DNA of 64,000 nt from Saccharum officinarum (Eukaryota; Streptophyta; Magnoliopsida; Poales; Poaceae). Location: NCBI GenBank assembly GCA_020631735.1, contig CM036159.1, positions 20,375,511 through 20,439,510 on the forward strand, given 5' to 3'. Of the stretch, positions 1-10,020 are shown one piece after another. A model generated the notes under the pieces. That model worked only from the letters and a program-made list of their open reading frames with translations. It did not search any database and was not told the origin of the DNA. The stretch's first letter is position 1, and the number at the start of each line of letters is the position of its first letter. The position numbers were made by a program, and so were the translations under genes.

Positions 1-866
1 GCCTTGAAGTTCCCAACCATCCGGCGCGCTCGTCGGAGGACCTCCTCGAGGGCGAGGGATTCGTGGGACATCCGGGTCCCCTCCAGATTTGCCTCCGGAG
101 TCATCTGGTCCAGACGGAGACGACGCCGGCACAGCGGCATCACTCTATGGTGATGGAAGGTCGCTGCCACCGCCGCAGCCGTCAAGCCCCGAAGGCGAAG
201 CTGCTGCAGCGCCGCCAGCAGCGGGTCCAAGCGCGGCTTCTCGGCCTCCGGCACTCCGTACGACCAGCGCTCCTCTCGAGCGGTCAACACGCGGCCGGTG
301 TACCTCGGCAACTGATTTTCATCATTGCGGAGGTAGAACCAACCCTCGTGCCACCCACTGTTCGAAGAGATGAGGCGGGCCGGGATGTACAGATCTGCCC
401 GACCCGACCTCACCTGCAGCACGCAGCTCCCCACTCGAGCCGCGCACAGGACGCCCTTCTCCCCTGCCCTCTTGGCAAAGAGCTCGGCCTTGAAAAGGTG
501 AAGCCACAGGTTCCACTGCGGCTCCACCCCAAGGTAGCCCTCGCAGACCGCCGCGAAGATGGCAGCCTGCGCGACGGCGTTGGGAGAAAGATGGTGAAGC
601 TCCACTCGGTAGTAGTGGAGGAGCGCGCGCATGAAGACCGACGCCAGCACGCCAAACCCCCGCTCGTGGAAGCAGACGAAGCTCACCACATACCCTTCAG
701 GGGGCACCGGTTCCCGGTGGGCAGGGGGCGGCGCCATCCACTCCGGCTGCGATCGGCTCGTCCTTGGCCACAGCAGCCCGTCCTCGACCAACTCTTCCAA
801 CCTCCTCTCCGTCACCGAGGAGGCGGCCCAGTCGTCGGCGGGGAGGATCTGGCTCTTTCCTGCCAT
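1..866 (-). CDS. antisense accessory ORF of the gypsy element, partial ('putative gypsy type transposon' family, PF04195-like)
   Basis: Reading from an ATG at 866 down to the window edge there is one uninterrupted frame of about 288 codons. It starts MAGKSQILPADDWAASSVTE and later shows GYVVSFVCFHERGFGV, FMRALLHYYRVELHHL, AAIFAAVCEGYLG and GWHEGWFYLRND, all typical of the plant family catalogued as putative gypsy type transposon (PF04195). Its function is unknown. It runs opposite to the LTR and purine tract, so it is antisense to the element. No stop or frameshift is seen in this part, which suggests a fairly young copy. The C-terminal part is cut off by the window start. Confidence 0.72.
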   Translation of the reverse strand, partial: MAGKSQILPADDWAASSVTERRLEELVEDGLLWPRTSRSQPEWMAPPPAHREPVPPEGYVVSFVCFHERGFGVLASVFMRALLHYYRVELHHLSPNAVAQAAIFAAVCEGYLGVEPQWNLWLHLFKAELFAKRAGEKGVLCAARVGSCVLQVRSGRADLYIPARLISSNSGWHEGWFYLRNDENQLPRYTGRVLTAREERWSYGVPEAEKPRLDPLLAALQQLRLRGLTAAAVAATFHHHRVMPLCRRRLRLDQMTPEANLEGTRMSHESLALEEVLRRARRMVGNFK

Positions 867-1257
867 CGGTGCTGTCGGAGGGGGGATGGATGGAAAGGAT
901 GCGGTGGCGGCGACGACGCGGGCGGAGAATGCGATAAGGCAAAGATTGTCTGAGGCAGAAGATTGCAGGAACGCAAGGGACCGGTGGGGAACGCAGACCC
1001 CTAGGCCTTAACTTTATATGCCCAGGCGGAAGCCCAACGGCCGCGCGAGAAGGTAGGAACAGTTTCCCGCATTAAATGCGCTCACCTAACCGTTTCCTTA
1101 CATCTGGCAGGAGTCGGGCACGTGGCCGTCCCCCACGTCGTGACCACATGCCACGTCGCCCACTACCGCACCGATCTCGCCTCCCCAAAAGACGCGCCCG
1201 GCTAACAAACGAGGGAGGGATCCGCGGACGAATATCCCCAGGTATGTGGAAAATGGG

Positions 1258-2252
1258 CCCGAAGCCCGCAATAAGTCTCGAGGGAGCGAAAGCTGGCCCT
1301 CGAACAGGGTTCAACAGCTGCCCTCGAGCAACAGAGTTAGGGACGACCCAGGGTGCGCCCGTACATGGCCAAGGGCTCGAGCCACGCTCTCGAGGCACCC
1401 CAGGACGTATTCGAGGCCGAAGGAGAAGGTCGTCATAGGAATCCCTCCGGGGGAGGCATCGAGCCCTCGAATCCTGTCGAAGGGAATCGAGATCCACATG
1501 ACCACTTCTTGGCATCTTTGAGGGCGCCTCCGGGCCACTAGCCGACCCCTAACGAACGGGGCACGGGCTCTCACTCGAATTCCCCCGCTAGCAGCTCATC
1601 GGAGATCGTTGGAACTCGCGCCCAAACGAGGGTAGTACGGCGTTCTCCACCCCTCCTCCTTTTTTCAGAAAAGGAGCGTGAGGGTCGCAAAAGACGACCG
1701 GGACTTTGATCGACCTCGTGCGCGCGAGGCTCGGGGTCCCGACCGCAGAAACGGGCCCCGAGCCCCGGAATAAGTCTCGAGGGAGCGAAAGCTGGCCCTC
1801 GAACAGGGTTCGACAGCTGCCCTCGAGCAACAGAGTTAGGGACGACCCAGGGTGCGCCCGTACATGGCCAAGGGCTCGAGCCACGCTCTCGAGGCACCCC
1901 AGGACGTATTCGAGGCCGAAGGAGAAGGTCGTCGTAGGAATCCCTCCGGGGGAGGCATCGAGCCCTCGAATCCTGTCGAAGGGAATCGAGATCCACACGA
2001 CCACTTCTTGGCATCTTTGAGGGCGCCTCCGGGCCACTAGCCGACCTCTAACGAATGGGGCACGGGCTCTCACTCGAATTCCCCCGCTAGCAGCTCACCG
2101 GAGATCGTCGGAACTCGCGCCCAAACGAGGGTAGTACGGCGTTCTCCACCCCTCCTCCTTTTTTCGGAAAAGGAGCGTGAGGGTCGCGTAGCAAAAGACG
2201 GCCGGGACCCTGATCGACCTCGCGCGCGCGAGGCTCGGGGGCTTGACCGCAA
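1258..2252. repeat. two tandem ~499-bp copies in the element's 3' spacer
   Basis: The motif TAAGTCTCGAGGGAGCGAAA occurs at 1272 and again at 1771, and nearly identical sequence follows each for almost 500 bp, ending in CGCGCGAGGCTCGGGG. The copies differ by scattered substitutions and small indels. They lie between the antisense ORF and the 3' LTR. Long open frames seen on both strands here appear twice because of the duplication and I do not regard them as genes. Confidence 0.85.
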
Positions 2253-2425
2253 CGAATCGTTCCCCAATCAAACGCGTACAAGACCTCGGAGGAGTCTCAA
2301 TACTCCACCGAGGCCTCGGGGGCTACACCCGGCGGGTGCGCTCGCGCGCCCCCGCCGGAAAAAATCACGGCGCTACGACTCCAATTCTGACCAACCTCTG
2401 GGAGAGTGATCACACACTCACCCAA

Positions 2426-2440
2426 AGGCTCGGGGGCTAC
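2426..2440 (+). other. polypurine tract of the Tat-lineage element
   Basis: AAGGCTCGGGGGCTAC directly abuts the LTR start TGTCGGTACC. This position and composition fit the second-strand primer site and fix the element orientation as plus. Confidence 0.6.
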
Positions 2441-2542
2441 TGTCGGTACCAACAGTACGGGGGTACCCGCACCTATCGCCAAAAAACTAACACGACCGAA
2501 ACCGCAATAAAAGATAGCCCGCCTCGACCGTGTACCCAGTCA

Positions 2543-2786
2543 GTCTCGTACGAGGCCCACTCGACGGGGCGCCTCGACCGCGCCCCGGCTCCAACTCGTA
2601 CGAGGCCCGCTCGACGGGGCGCCTCGACCGCGCCCCGGCTCCGACTCGTACGAGGCCCGCTCGACGGGGCGCCTCGACCGCGCCCCGGCTCCGACTCGTA
2701 CGAGGCCCGCTCGACGGGACGCCTCGACCGCGCCCCGACTTCGACTCGTACGAGGCCCGCTCGACGGGGCGCCTCGACCGCGCCCC
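2543..2786. repeat. 50-bp tandem repeat, five copies, in LTR U3
   Basis: Five near-identical 50-bp units, each with the perfect palindrome CTCGTACGAG followed by GCCCGCTCGACGGGGCGCC and CTCGACCGCGCCCC. CTCGTA recurs at about 2545, 2595, 2645, 2695 and 2745. The array lies upstream of the TATA box, where enhancer repeats are often found in plant LTRs. Confidence 0.9.
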
Positions 2787-3367
2787 ATCCCGTGCCGCGA
2801 GGTACTTCGACAGCGCTCCGACCCGCGCGAGGCTCGACCGCCCGCTGGGGAGAACTCCGACTCGCGTGAGCCCGGACCGAGCACCTCGACACCTTTTCTT
2901 TGCCTACCCCAGGACAAAAGCCATAGCATTCAATGCGGTTACCTACTACCACCTACCGGCATGGCTGCGGCCAGGATCGACGTGGGAACAATACCCGTGT
3001 CAGATCTCACTGTTTTATCGCCCATCCCGTGATGGGAGGTGAAACCCGTCACTATACCCACCTTATCGCGCACTATTCACCATCAATCACTCTCGAGGGA
3101 GGATAAGACAAGGTCCGTTCTCCGCGATATCGGGGGTTCGGCCTTATCCATCCGGCCTCGACCCGGCCTCGACCCAGCCCCGACGCTCGACTTAGTTCAA
3201 AGGACGGTATGGCATGGCGCTCTGGGTCATTTCGCCATCTTGTCTCCCACAACGTCAGGGTGTCCAGGGATGGCCGGCCATTCCCGAGGCACGTCGCTAC
3301 AGTCAACTCAACAGGAATCGACAAAACATCACCTCAAGGCTCCCCGTCGTCTTGGCCTCCCCTCACC

Positions 3368-3377
3368 CTATAAAAGG
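3368..3377 (+). promoter_or_regulatory. TATA box of the LTR promoter
   Basis: CTATAAAAGG in plus orientation, about 320 bp before the LTR end. Transcription would start around 3400 and run into the downstream flank, because this is a 3' LTR. Confidence 0.55.
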
Positions 3378-3693
3378 GCAGGCCAGGGTTCAACGGAGGG
3401 GGGGACGAAGACGGAACGAAAAACACAAAACAGAAGATCGACATCTCAAGCAACCGCCTTTTTCCTCTTTTCTCTTTGAGACTTGGGCTCGACACCCTCT
3501 CTCACATGCTTGTAACCCCTACACGAGCACCTCGGTGCAAGGAAATACAAACATCTCCCCCCGCTGGACGTAGGGCCTTCTTTTGCCCGAACCAGGATAA
3601 ACCCCCGTGTGTTCTCCTTGCATCACCATCCAGGAAAGAGACACGCAGCATTTACTCGTTGGTTTAGGACCCCCTCGGGTCCGAACACCGACA

Positions 3694-3991
3694 ATACTTT
3701 ATAGCTACACTCAAAGTTTTCATAGTGTATATACATTTGAATCCAGACCAGCTACATCGTCACTTTCACCTGAAAAGGTTCACACGTTTTCCAATCCCTT
3801 CTAAATCCAGCACATGCTTTATAAAAAAATCAAACACATACAACTCTTGAATCAGTGACCATCAGTATTAACATATACAAATTTATTTTAGGTAACACGC
3901 AAATCTGTTATCAGCACTCGTTAGGGGTGACTATGCAACCCACGATGTGTGGTGTCTGTAGCTGTTATTTGAGTTACTAGAGCTGTCTAAG
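3694..3991. other. intergenic, nothing recognised
   Basis: AT-rich sequence between the LTR and the hAT-like element. No gene or repeat boundary seen. Confidence 0.5.
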
Positions 3992-4598
3992 CAGTGGCGG
4001 AGCTAGAACCAAAACATTTTGGGGGGACATAGGTAGCAGAGAAATTAATCTTACTAGTTACTACTTATAATCAGGACATAGTAAACAAAAACAAAATACA
4101 GTTGACTATGTAGTTTATCACTTAATCAGCCGCTTATAGTATATATAGCTGATCGATTATAGTCTAGAAGCAAAAAAAAAAAAAGGAAGAAGAATCAATA
4201 AGAAATCAAGCATACATGTATGGCTGTAAGCATGTAGCCTGTACATAGAGCAGCAAATGGCAGATGCAGAGGAGTAGAAGACTACTATGTGGGAGGGAAG
4301 GAACTGACGCTAGCTGCGGGTCGATGGTCGGCCGTCCAGGCCTCGCCGCCCCGCCGGCTCGCTGGTCACTCGTTGAGGTATTCACTTGGCGACTTGCCGC
4401 GCTCGCGGACGCAGAAGGCAAGAATTGCGGCTTGCGAGTTCTGAGCATTAGGTGTTGTTGCCAATTGACTTGTTGTGCTAGACGATTTGAGCTGGATTGA
4501 ATATGGGCTCCTTCAAATATTCACGAATCGCAGGGGGGCATAGCCCTCTATGGCCACAACGTGGCTCCGCCACTGGCCACAACGTGGCTCTGCCACTG
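3992..4598. mobile_element. non-autonomous hAT-like element
   Basis: Left terminus CAGTGGCGGAGC at 3992 and its inverse GCTCTGCCACTG ending at 4598. Flanks TGTCTAAG (3984-3991) and CGTCCAAG (4599-4606) match at 6 of 8 bases, consistent with the 8-bp target duplication of hAT elements. The right end carries two tandem copies of a 24-bp terminal segment (GGCCACAACGTGGCTC...GCCACTG). There is no transposase frame. Confidence 0.6.
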
Positions 4599-4895
4599 CG
4601 TCCAAGGTCTAGTTGTTTTTTCTATTTGTTTTTCTTGTGGCAATCGGCAGGCTACTTTATTTTCTTTCTTTTCTCCTAGCCTAGGCCCGGAGCCCCGGAC
4701 CCACACATCTGTAGAACTACCTTTATTTTTCAACAAAAACGGCATGTCAGATACGTACAGTACATGTCTGTTTTTTTTTCGGGGTCTCTGTGATATCTTC
4801 TTTTGCTTTTTTGTCTTCAATTCTAACTGTAGAAAAAAAACATATGCACGCCTTGCAACGAACCAGTGGCTTAGCTTGCCTCTAAACCAAGGAGG
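4599..4895. other. intergenic, nothing recognised
   Basis: T-rich and A-rich tracts, no supported gene. Confidence 0.5.
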
Positions 4896-5055
4896 GGCCA
4901 TTTCGCAGGTGAACGGCCAACAAGCGTATCATCTTAGAGCAAGCATAATAGCAGGCTGCAAGAAGGCTAAATGCTGGCCATTTCGCAGGTGAGCAGCCAA
5001 CAAGCATATCATCTCAGAGCAAGTATAATAGCAGGTCGTAAAAAGGCTGAATGCT
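4896..5055. repeat. 80-bp tandem duplication with MITE-like sequence
   Basis: GGCCATTTCGCAGGTGA occurs at 4896 and 4976, each followed by a diverged copy of AACAAGCATATCATCT, GAGCAAGTATAATAGCAGG and GGCTGAATGCT. The GAGCAAGTATAATAGCAGG core and the following AAGTGGGTTGTAAG sequence resemble common grass miniature elements, but I could not define termini. Confidence 0.65.
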
Positions 5056-6200
5056 GAGATGGATGAAATAGAAAGGAAGTGGGTTGTAAGTTTACAGCTA
5101 GCTTATGCGCAAGAATAAAAAAAAACTTTATGAGAGAAGAAAGTGGGTTCTATTATATAGATAGACTGAGAGATGGGATGGCACAAAACAATTTGCCTTT
5201 AAAAATGAACATAAAAAGGAGAGGCATTGATCTGGAAACAAAATAGTTTTTCAAACCACTCTTGACAAATGAACAGCAAGCCAGCCACTGAGAGATTGGG
5301 GCATCATAGTTTTTCTCTGTATTTATTAAGGATGAGTGGAGTCCAAGCAGCTAACACCAATGTACATACTCTGAACGCGAGCTATATCCTGATATCTTTC
5401 GTTGAACTAAATAATTTTTTATCTGAAATGATTTTCTTTCGTGCCACAAAATCTCTCCAAGAGACGAAAGAATCTGAACTGTGTCAGTACTCAGTAGTCA
5501 AGATCATACCGGCTGAGGAGCGGCAACATTTCTGATTTTCTGCATGCAGACAGACAGCTCAGAGCGGAAGAGAGAAAAAAAAACCTCTCATTTCTCGACA
5601 CGGCAGGAGTACTGCAGTTGGCTACGCACCTTTGTGCTCTTGTTCCACGTGCAAATTCACGCCACCTGCTACTAGTTTCTCGTCAACACATCACTCTCCA
5701 TACAGACCTAACGCTCACATGATAGAGAATTCACTTGCAGTTTAGGAGCCACATAAGAAAACAGCTATAAGAAAAGCTCGTAAATAGGGGAATAATATAC
5801 TTCCACCATTTTTCTAAAGTTTTTGAATCAATGAAGTTTAAGATATCATGTTTTAGGGCATTCGGTGCATATTTTTCCGCCACGTGGCAAGGCCACGTCA
5901 GATAAAATGCCCGCGTGTGGCAAGTATGGACCTACGGTGTATCATTTAACAAGCTTAGGTACCCAGAAATGCATAGTTCAGAGGCCTAAGTGACACCTCG
6001 TGATAAGTTCAACGAGAGAAGTCGAAGAAGCCACGTTTTTTGCATCCTTGTAGTACAGAAACAACTTCTCCACTATGGAAGTTCTCTTACGGAGTTGTTT
6101 CTTGAGTTAGTATTTGGCAGAGTTTCACCTAAGGAGTCAGAGAAACCAAAGCTAAAACCCCTCAAGAAGCTTACCAATTTTATGACAGTGTTACTTTCTT
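5056..6200. other. intergenic; includes one copy of a diverged duplication shared with 9775-9990
   Basis: No gene seen. Positions 5490-5720 are related to 9775-9990 in the same orientation; the best stretch, AGTTGGCTACGCACCTTTG at about 5616, recurs at about 9889 with one mismatch. Confidence 0.5.
5490..5720. repeat. diverged direct duplicate, copy 1 (partner 9775-9990)
   Basis: Shared landmarks in order are TAGTCAAG, ACCGGCTG, GAGTACT(G/T)CAGTTGGCTACG, TTGTGCTCTTGTTCCACGT and TCCATAC. The two copies bracket the germin-like gene. Confidence 0.6.
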
Positions 6201-7594
6201 GGGAAAATTGGTTTCATACCACTCAAAGATTACGACATCCGGAAAATACCATCCAAAGTTCGCCGTTACGTAAAATACCACTGAAAGTGGTGTTCCGTTC
6301 CTGAATCTAGCATTCTGTTTCCTTGGTGTTAACGGCGTCCACCAAAGCCCACTCCACCTCCCTCCCTCCCTCTCCAATCCTTCCTGTTGATTCACCGCCG
6401 CTGCCGAGCACTTGGATACGACGCGTTGCTCCTCCGTCTGGCCACACCCTGCACCCAGTCCGGCTCGTCGTGTCAGGGCATCAGCCGGAGGAGACGGCCG
6501 CGGGAAAGAGCTATTGCACCTGGAGCGGCTCATGCTCCTAGATGCGGAGGAGGGCGGAGCGCTCATCTGCCACACAGGAGAGGAGACCGGCCACAGGCGA
6601 CACACACACCAGCTTCTCGGCAGCGCGCACCCCAGGCATCGTCGTCCTTGCACGCCTCGTGTAGGCCCCCAGTGGCGCACTCGCATCAGGGCCACGGGCC
6701 CAACAGACAGCTGCTGCTGCAGCCCCGTCGCAAAGTAATGCGATAGCCGCCACGCTTCCCGATTCGCCCGCGACGGCGCCGTCTCCCAGCAGCAGCTACG
6801 ATGGTCAGCTGTCTGTGGTTCATGACCAGCTTCAAGCGCACGTGAGTGATCCTCTGCACACATATCCATTCGTGCTCGATAGTATATTGATTCTAATTCG
6901 TGTTTACGTACTTTCCATCGATTCATGTGCTTAATTTTTCAGTTCATATGAATCTATCACAGGAATCCTTCTCCATTGCCTCCACAATCCATGTGCTGTT
7001 GCAGACTTGCAGTAGCAACGTTGCAGCTGGAATGGGAATTCTAGGCGTGTAGGGGAGTCGAGAGCGTGGACGCGGTCACGCAGTGTGCGACATGTCGACA
7101 CTCGAGCTACTCATCCGGGCAGGTCCGTCTCCTTTCGGTGAACGCGGTGACGGACTGGATTACAAGACAGTAAGCCACTCTCGTTCATGGAGTAGCTGTG
7201 CATGGTGATGATGATCGACGGCGAGTACAGAGGACCAGCTGCCGCATGAAGCCCCATCCCGAGCAGCCCATGTCGCGGCCAGTGGTTGCCGCGCCGTTCA
7301 GTAGCAGCAGGCCCATGGGCATGTCCTTGCTCTACTACTGTTGTTGTGCAGGTTGTTCTCTACATCCACTGTCGTTGTACAAGTTGTTCTCCACATCCTC
7401 CTATGGCTACTGCTCGATTTTGAGTCAAGTGGAGGCGTCGGACGGAGGCCAACCAACAACGTTAACAGCTAAAGTAACAGAGTGCTAGATTCCGGAACGG
7501 ATAGTCACTTTCATTGGTATTTTACGGTAGGATGAACTTTCAATGATATTTTCCGAATGTCATGTTATTTCGGTGCTATGAAACCAATTTTCCC
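6201..7594. mobile_element. Mutator-like element with long TIRs, Pack-MULE candidate
   Basis: Left terminus GGGAAAATTGGTTTCATA at 6201 and its inverse TATGAAACCAATTTTCCC ending at 7594. The inverted repeats extend roughly 130 bp, through AAAATACCA and CTGTTACTTT-like blocks. The 9 bp TACTTTCTT occur directly on both sides (6192-6200 and 7595-7603), a perfect 9-bp target duplication diagnostic of Mutator-like elements. The interior (about 6350-6800) is GC-rich and unlike the AT-rich TIRs and flanks, as in Pack-MULEs that carry captured host DNA. I see no transposase. A minus frame of 248 codons crosses interior and TIR, which makes it an unlikely gene. Confidence 0.85.
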
Positions 7595-8178
7595 TACTTT
7601 CTTCGATGATTTTGTATATAATGTTGTAATACCATTTTATGACAATGGTTACACGGTGATCCTCATGGCGCAATTTTTTTTTGCTATTATGCTTATATGA
7701 CAAAGTTATATGTACTTTGTGGTGATTACTCATCATCAAAGATAGTAGTCAAATTTCTTGTAGTCAAATACGGCCTTAGCATAAACCTAATTGAGGTTGA
7801 CCATTGAGCACACCCACGTGTGTAATATTATTCCTTTATGGAACAAACCTTACTACCAGATGGTAACTGCACTTATGCTGATCGAGTTTCTACTTTCTAA
7901 ACTCACAATTGGAGCCAAATTCCACCGTAAGCAACTTAACCATTATTAGTTTCTTAATTTTTAATTAAGCACACTGAAAAAGAACACAATATAGTTTCAT
8001 TGTTACGATTACATGGAAAATGAGCAAATACATTTTAACCCCGACTAGGCAGTGAACATCGAGGCAATAATCTTTACTTATTACATCTTATTATATGACT
8101 GAGCCTTAACTATACGTGCTCTGACACATCGACATTCTATTATTTCCCTGGCGTATATCAAATTGTTGCTGATCGTCG
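7595..8178. other. intergenic downstream of the germin-like gene
   Basis: AT-rich; should hold the gene's 3' UTR. No other feature seen. Confidence 0.5.
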
Positions 8179-8958
8179 TCACGACGTCACCCATGCATTT
8201 CGTATGGAGAAATCAATCCGCGCCAACGCAAAGCCATTGTCGGTGCACAGCAGTGCGCTAGCAAGATGCATGCTGGCTCTCAGTACCCAACCGGCGAACT
8301 TGGACTTGATGAGATCGACGACACTGGCGTCCACCCGGAGCGCCTTGGAGAGCACGGGCGTCGGGATCGGCGGCGAGGACCCGAACAGCGTGAGCGGCAC
8401 GAAGATGATGCCCGGGTTCTGGTTGTTGAACGACACGACCATGGTGGCGTCCTCCTTGCCGACGTTGAACTGGAAGTGCATGAGCCCGCGCGGGATGACG
8501 AACGTCTCCCCAGCGCGGACCACCTTGGAGTAGTACCGGTTCCCGGAGTCGAGGCTGCCGATGATGCCCACGAGGAGCTCGCCGCGGGTGACGAGCCCGA
8601 CCTCGGTGGCACGCGGGTGGACGTGCGGCGGGTTGGTGCCCCCCGGCGCGAAGTCGACGCGGTTCATGGACACGCCCAGCGTGTTGACGCCGGGCCACTC
8701 CGACACGTCCAGCTCCGTCACGTTGGAGCCGTTCGGGTTGGCCAAGGGGTCGCCTCCCGTGGCGATGGTCGAGAAGAGGAACTCGTCGCCCGCCGACGAG
8801 GACGGCAGGCAGGGGTACCCGTTCACTGTTAGTTTGCCGCTGAGGTCGGCGACGCAGAAGTCCTGCAGAGGGTCTGGGTCGGTGGCCTTGACGAGGAGGG
8901 GGAGAGGTGCCAGCACCAGTATGGTGAACAGTGACGCTAGGGCTTTGGAGTACTCCAT
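8179..8958 (-). CDS. germin-like protein (apoplastic cupin), C-terminus extended by an apparent 1-bp insertion
   Basis: Intronless frame of 259 codons from ATG at 8958. Residues 1-25 form a signal peptide ending VKA, then DFCVADL and GYPC give the two N-terminal cysteines that form a disulfide in germins. Cupin motif 1 is GGTNPPHVHPRATEVGLVTR and motif 2 is GETFVIPRGLMHFQFN, so the metal ligands His, His, Glu and His are all present. Germin-like proteins are secreted, hexameric, manganese-binding wall proteins, some with superoxide dismutase or oxalate oxidase activity; which applies is not visible. Family members are about 220-225 aa and usually end KFAGG(Y/S). Here, after KFAG, the sequence GGTTGGGTACTGA reads on for 35 unrelated residues; with one T fewer the frame would stop at 8280-8282 right after Gly-Tyr. 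A TATA box lies about 125 bp upstream. Confidence 0.9.
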   Translation of the reverse strand: MEYSKALASLFTILVLAPLPLLVKATDPDPLQDFCVADLSGKLTVNGYPCLPSSSAGDEFLFSTIATGGDPLANPNGSNVTELDVSEWPGVNTLGVSMNRVDFAPGGTNPPHVHPRATEVGLVTRGELLVGIIGSLDSGNRYYSKVVRAGETFVIPRGLMHFQFNVGKEDATMVVSFNNQNPGIIFVPLTLFGSSPPIPTPVLSKALRVDASVVDLIKSKFAGWVLRASMHLASALLCTDNGFALARIDFSIRNAWVTS

Positions 8959-9080
8959 TGCTATTTGCTAAATGCTGATGAACTGGCCGGGATCAGCTAA
9001 TGTGCTGTGCTGTCGAGAGATCGATCCTAGTTGGCTATGTGTGTAGTAGTGAGGGATGGATTGTTGAGGATCCATGGAGC

Positions 9081-9092
9081 CCTTTATATAGA
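9081..9092 (-). promoter_or_regulatory. TATA box of the germin-like gene
   Basis: On the minus strand the sequence reads TCTATATAAAGG, about 125 bp before the ATG. This implies a 5' leader of roughly 90-100 nt. Confidence 0.65.
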
Positions 9093-9360
9093 GAGGTGCA
9101 TATATGCATGGCCAGCAGGGGCTCGGAGACTCGCCAGCCGTGTAAAATGATGTCATTTCACCGTTTATTTCTTTTCAGAAATATTTCACTCTTTTCTTAG
9201 CCTAGCAAGGACAGAAAATGATTCTTCCTGGAACAAGACAATGGGTCATTTCGATTTCTGTAGCCACAAGTAAACAATATACTACAAAATGATTTTTTAT
9301 GCCAATATGCTACAATGAATATTCCATTGTAATGACATGTTTTTTGTGCGAAGGTTGTAA

Positions 9361-9555
9361 AGTCAGTCTCAATGGGAATTTCATATCACTGTTTTCAACC
9401 CATTGAGATTTTGGAAACAATGCAGAAGAGTTTTATCCTCATGAAACTCTCTCTGCTCCCATAAAACTCTTATCATCTCTCTCTTCATTAATATGGTGCC
9501 ACTTCAGTATAATTAATGCCCTTGAAATTCTGACGAAACTCTATTGAGAATGGCC
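9361..9555. mobile_element. Tourist-type MITE (PIF/Harbinger)
   Basis: A 195-bp element with imperfect inverted ends (AGTCAGTCTCAATGGGAATT and, inverted, GGCCATTCTCAATAGAGTTT) flanked on both sides by TAA (9358-9360 and 9556-9558), the usual 3-bp Tourist target duplication. It lies about 270 bp upstream of the germin TATA box. Confidence 0.7.
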
Positions 9556-9774
9556 TAACGACACTTTCTAAGTCATGTTTAGAGCCGAGAGATACATGTA
9601 ACAGATAGGGTCGGAGTGAAAGGCAACACCATGGTATAGACCCTGAACAAATAGTGTAACAGCTGAAAACCACTGTTCAATTGCGGCTGACAGACTAAAT
9701 ATTTATTCGGACACTGACTTTTTTTTCTAGGACGCATGATAAGTAGGAATTTATAATATACATAATTAGTTGCA

Positions 9775-9990
9775 CTGTGCATAGTCAAGCCGTACCGGCT
9801 GCTAAGGAACGGGAATATTTCTGTGCGTACAGACACCGTAGAGGAGCTAGGAAACACTCTTCAGTGGGCCATATATATGGAGTACTTCAGTTGGCTACGT
9901 ACCTTTGTGCTCTTGTTCCACGTCCTGAATCTCGATCACGGGCTAATTTCACGTTGTCAATATCCATCACGCTCCATACTAAAAAAAAGC
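9775..9990. repeat. diverged direct duplicate, copy 2 (partner 5490-5720)
   Basis: Same landmarks and orientation as the copy at 5490-5720; lies roughly 700-900 bp upstream of the germin-like gene's promoter. Confidence 0.6.
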
Positions 9991-10020
9991 GTATGTGTTT
10001 TGGGTAATCACGCAATGAAT

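Larger units (their letters stand above)
1..3693 (+). mobile_element. 3' part of a Tat-lineage Ty3/gypsy LTR retrotransposon
   Basis: The right part of a long LTR retrotransposon: an internal region with an antisense ORF (1-866), a duplicated 499-bp spacer (1258-2252), a purine-rich tract ending at 2440, and a full LTR (2441-3693). The element reads on the plus strand, because the LTR has a TATAAAAG box in plus orientation and the GGCTCGGGGGCTAC tract directly precedes it, as expected for the primer of second-strand synthesis at a 3' LTR. The gag-pol part lies outside the window. Long non-coding 3' regions with antisense accessory ORFs are known from Tat-lineage (Grande/Retand-like) elements, which is the basis for the lineage name; pol itself is not visible, so lineage is inferred. 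Confidence 0.75.
2441..3693 (+). repeat. 3' LTR of the Tat-lineage gypsy element
   Basis: The LTR begins TGTCGGTACC and ends GGTCCGAACACCGACA, so its termini are the inverted pair TGTCGGT/ACCGACA. Length is 1253 bp. It contains a 50-bp tandem array in its U3 part (2543-2786) and a TATA box at 3368. The right flank begins ATACT; the matching 5-bp target duplication would lie outside the window. Confidence 0.85.

Noticed and set aside
1072..2073. Repeated 147-161-codon frames on both strands
   Set aside because: They appear twice only because of the 499-bp duplication; arginine-rich frames on both strands reflect GC composition.
6180..6926. 248-codon minus-strand frame
   Set aside because: It crosses the TIR and interior of the MULE and has no recognisable domain; its 3' end is TIR sequence.
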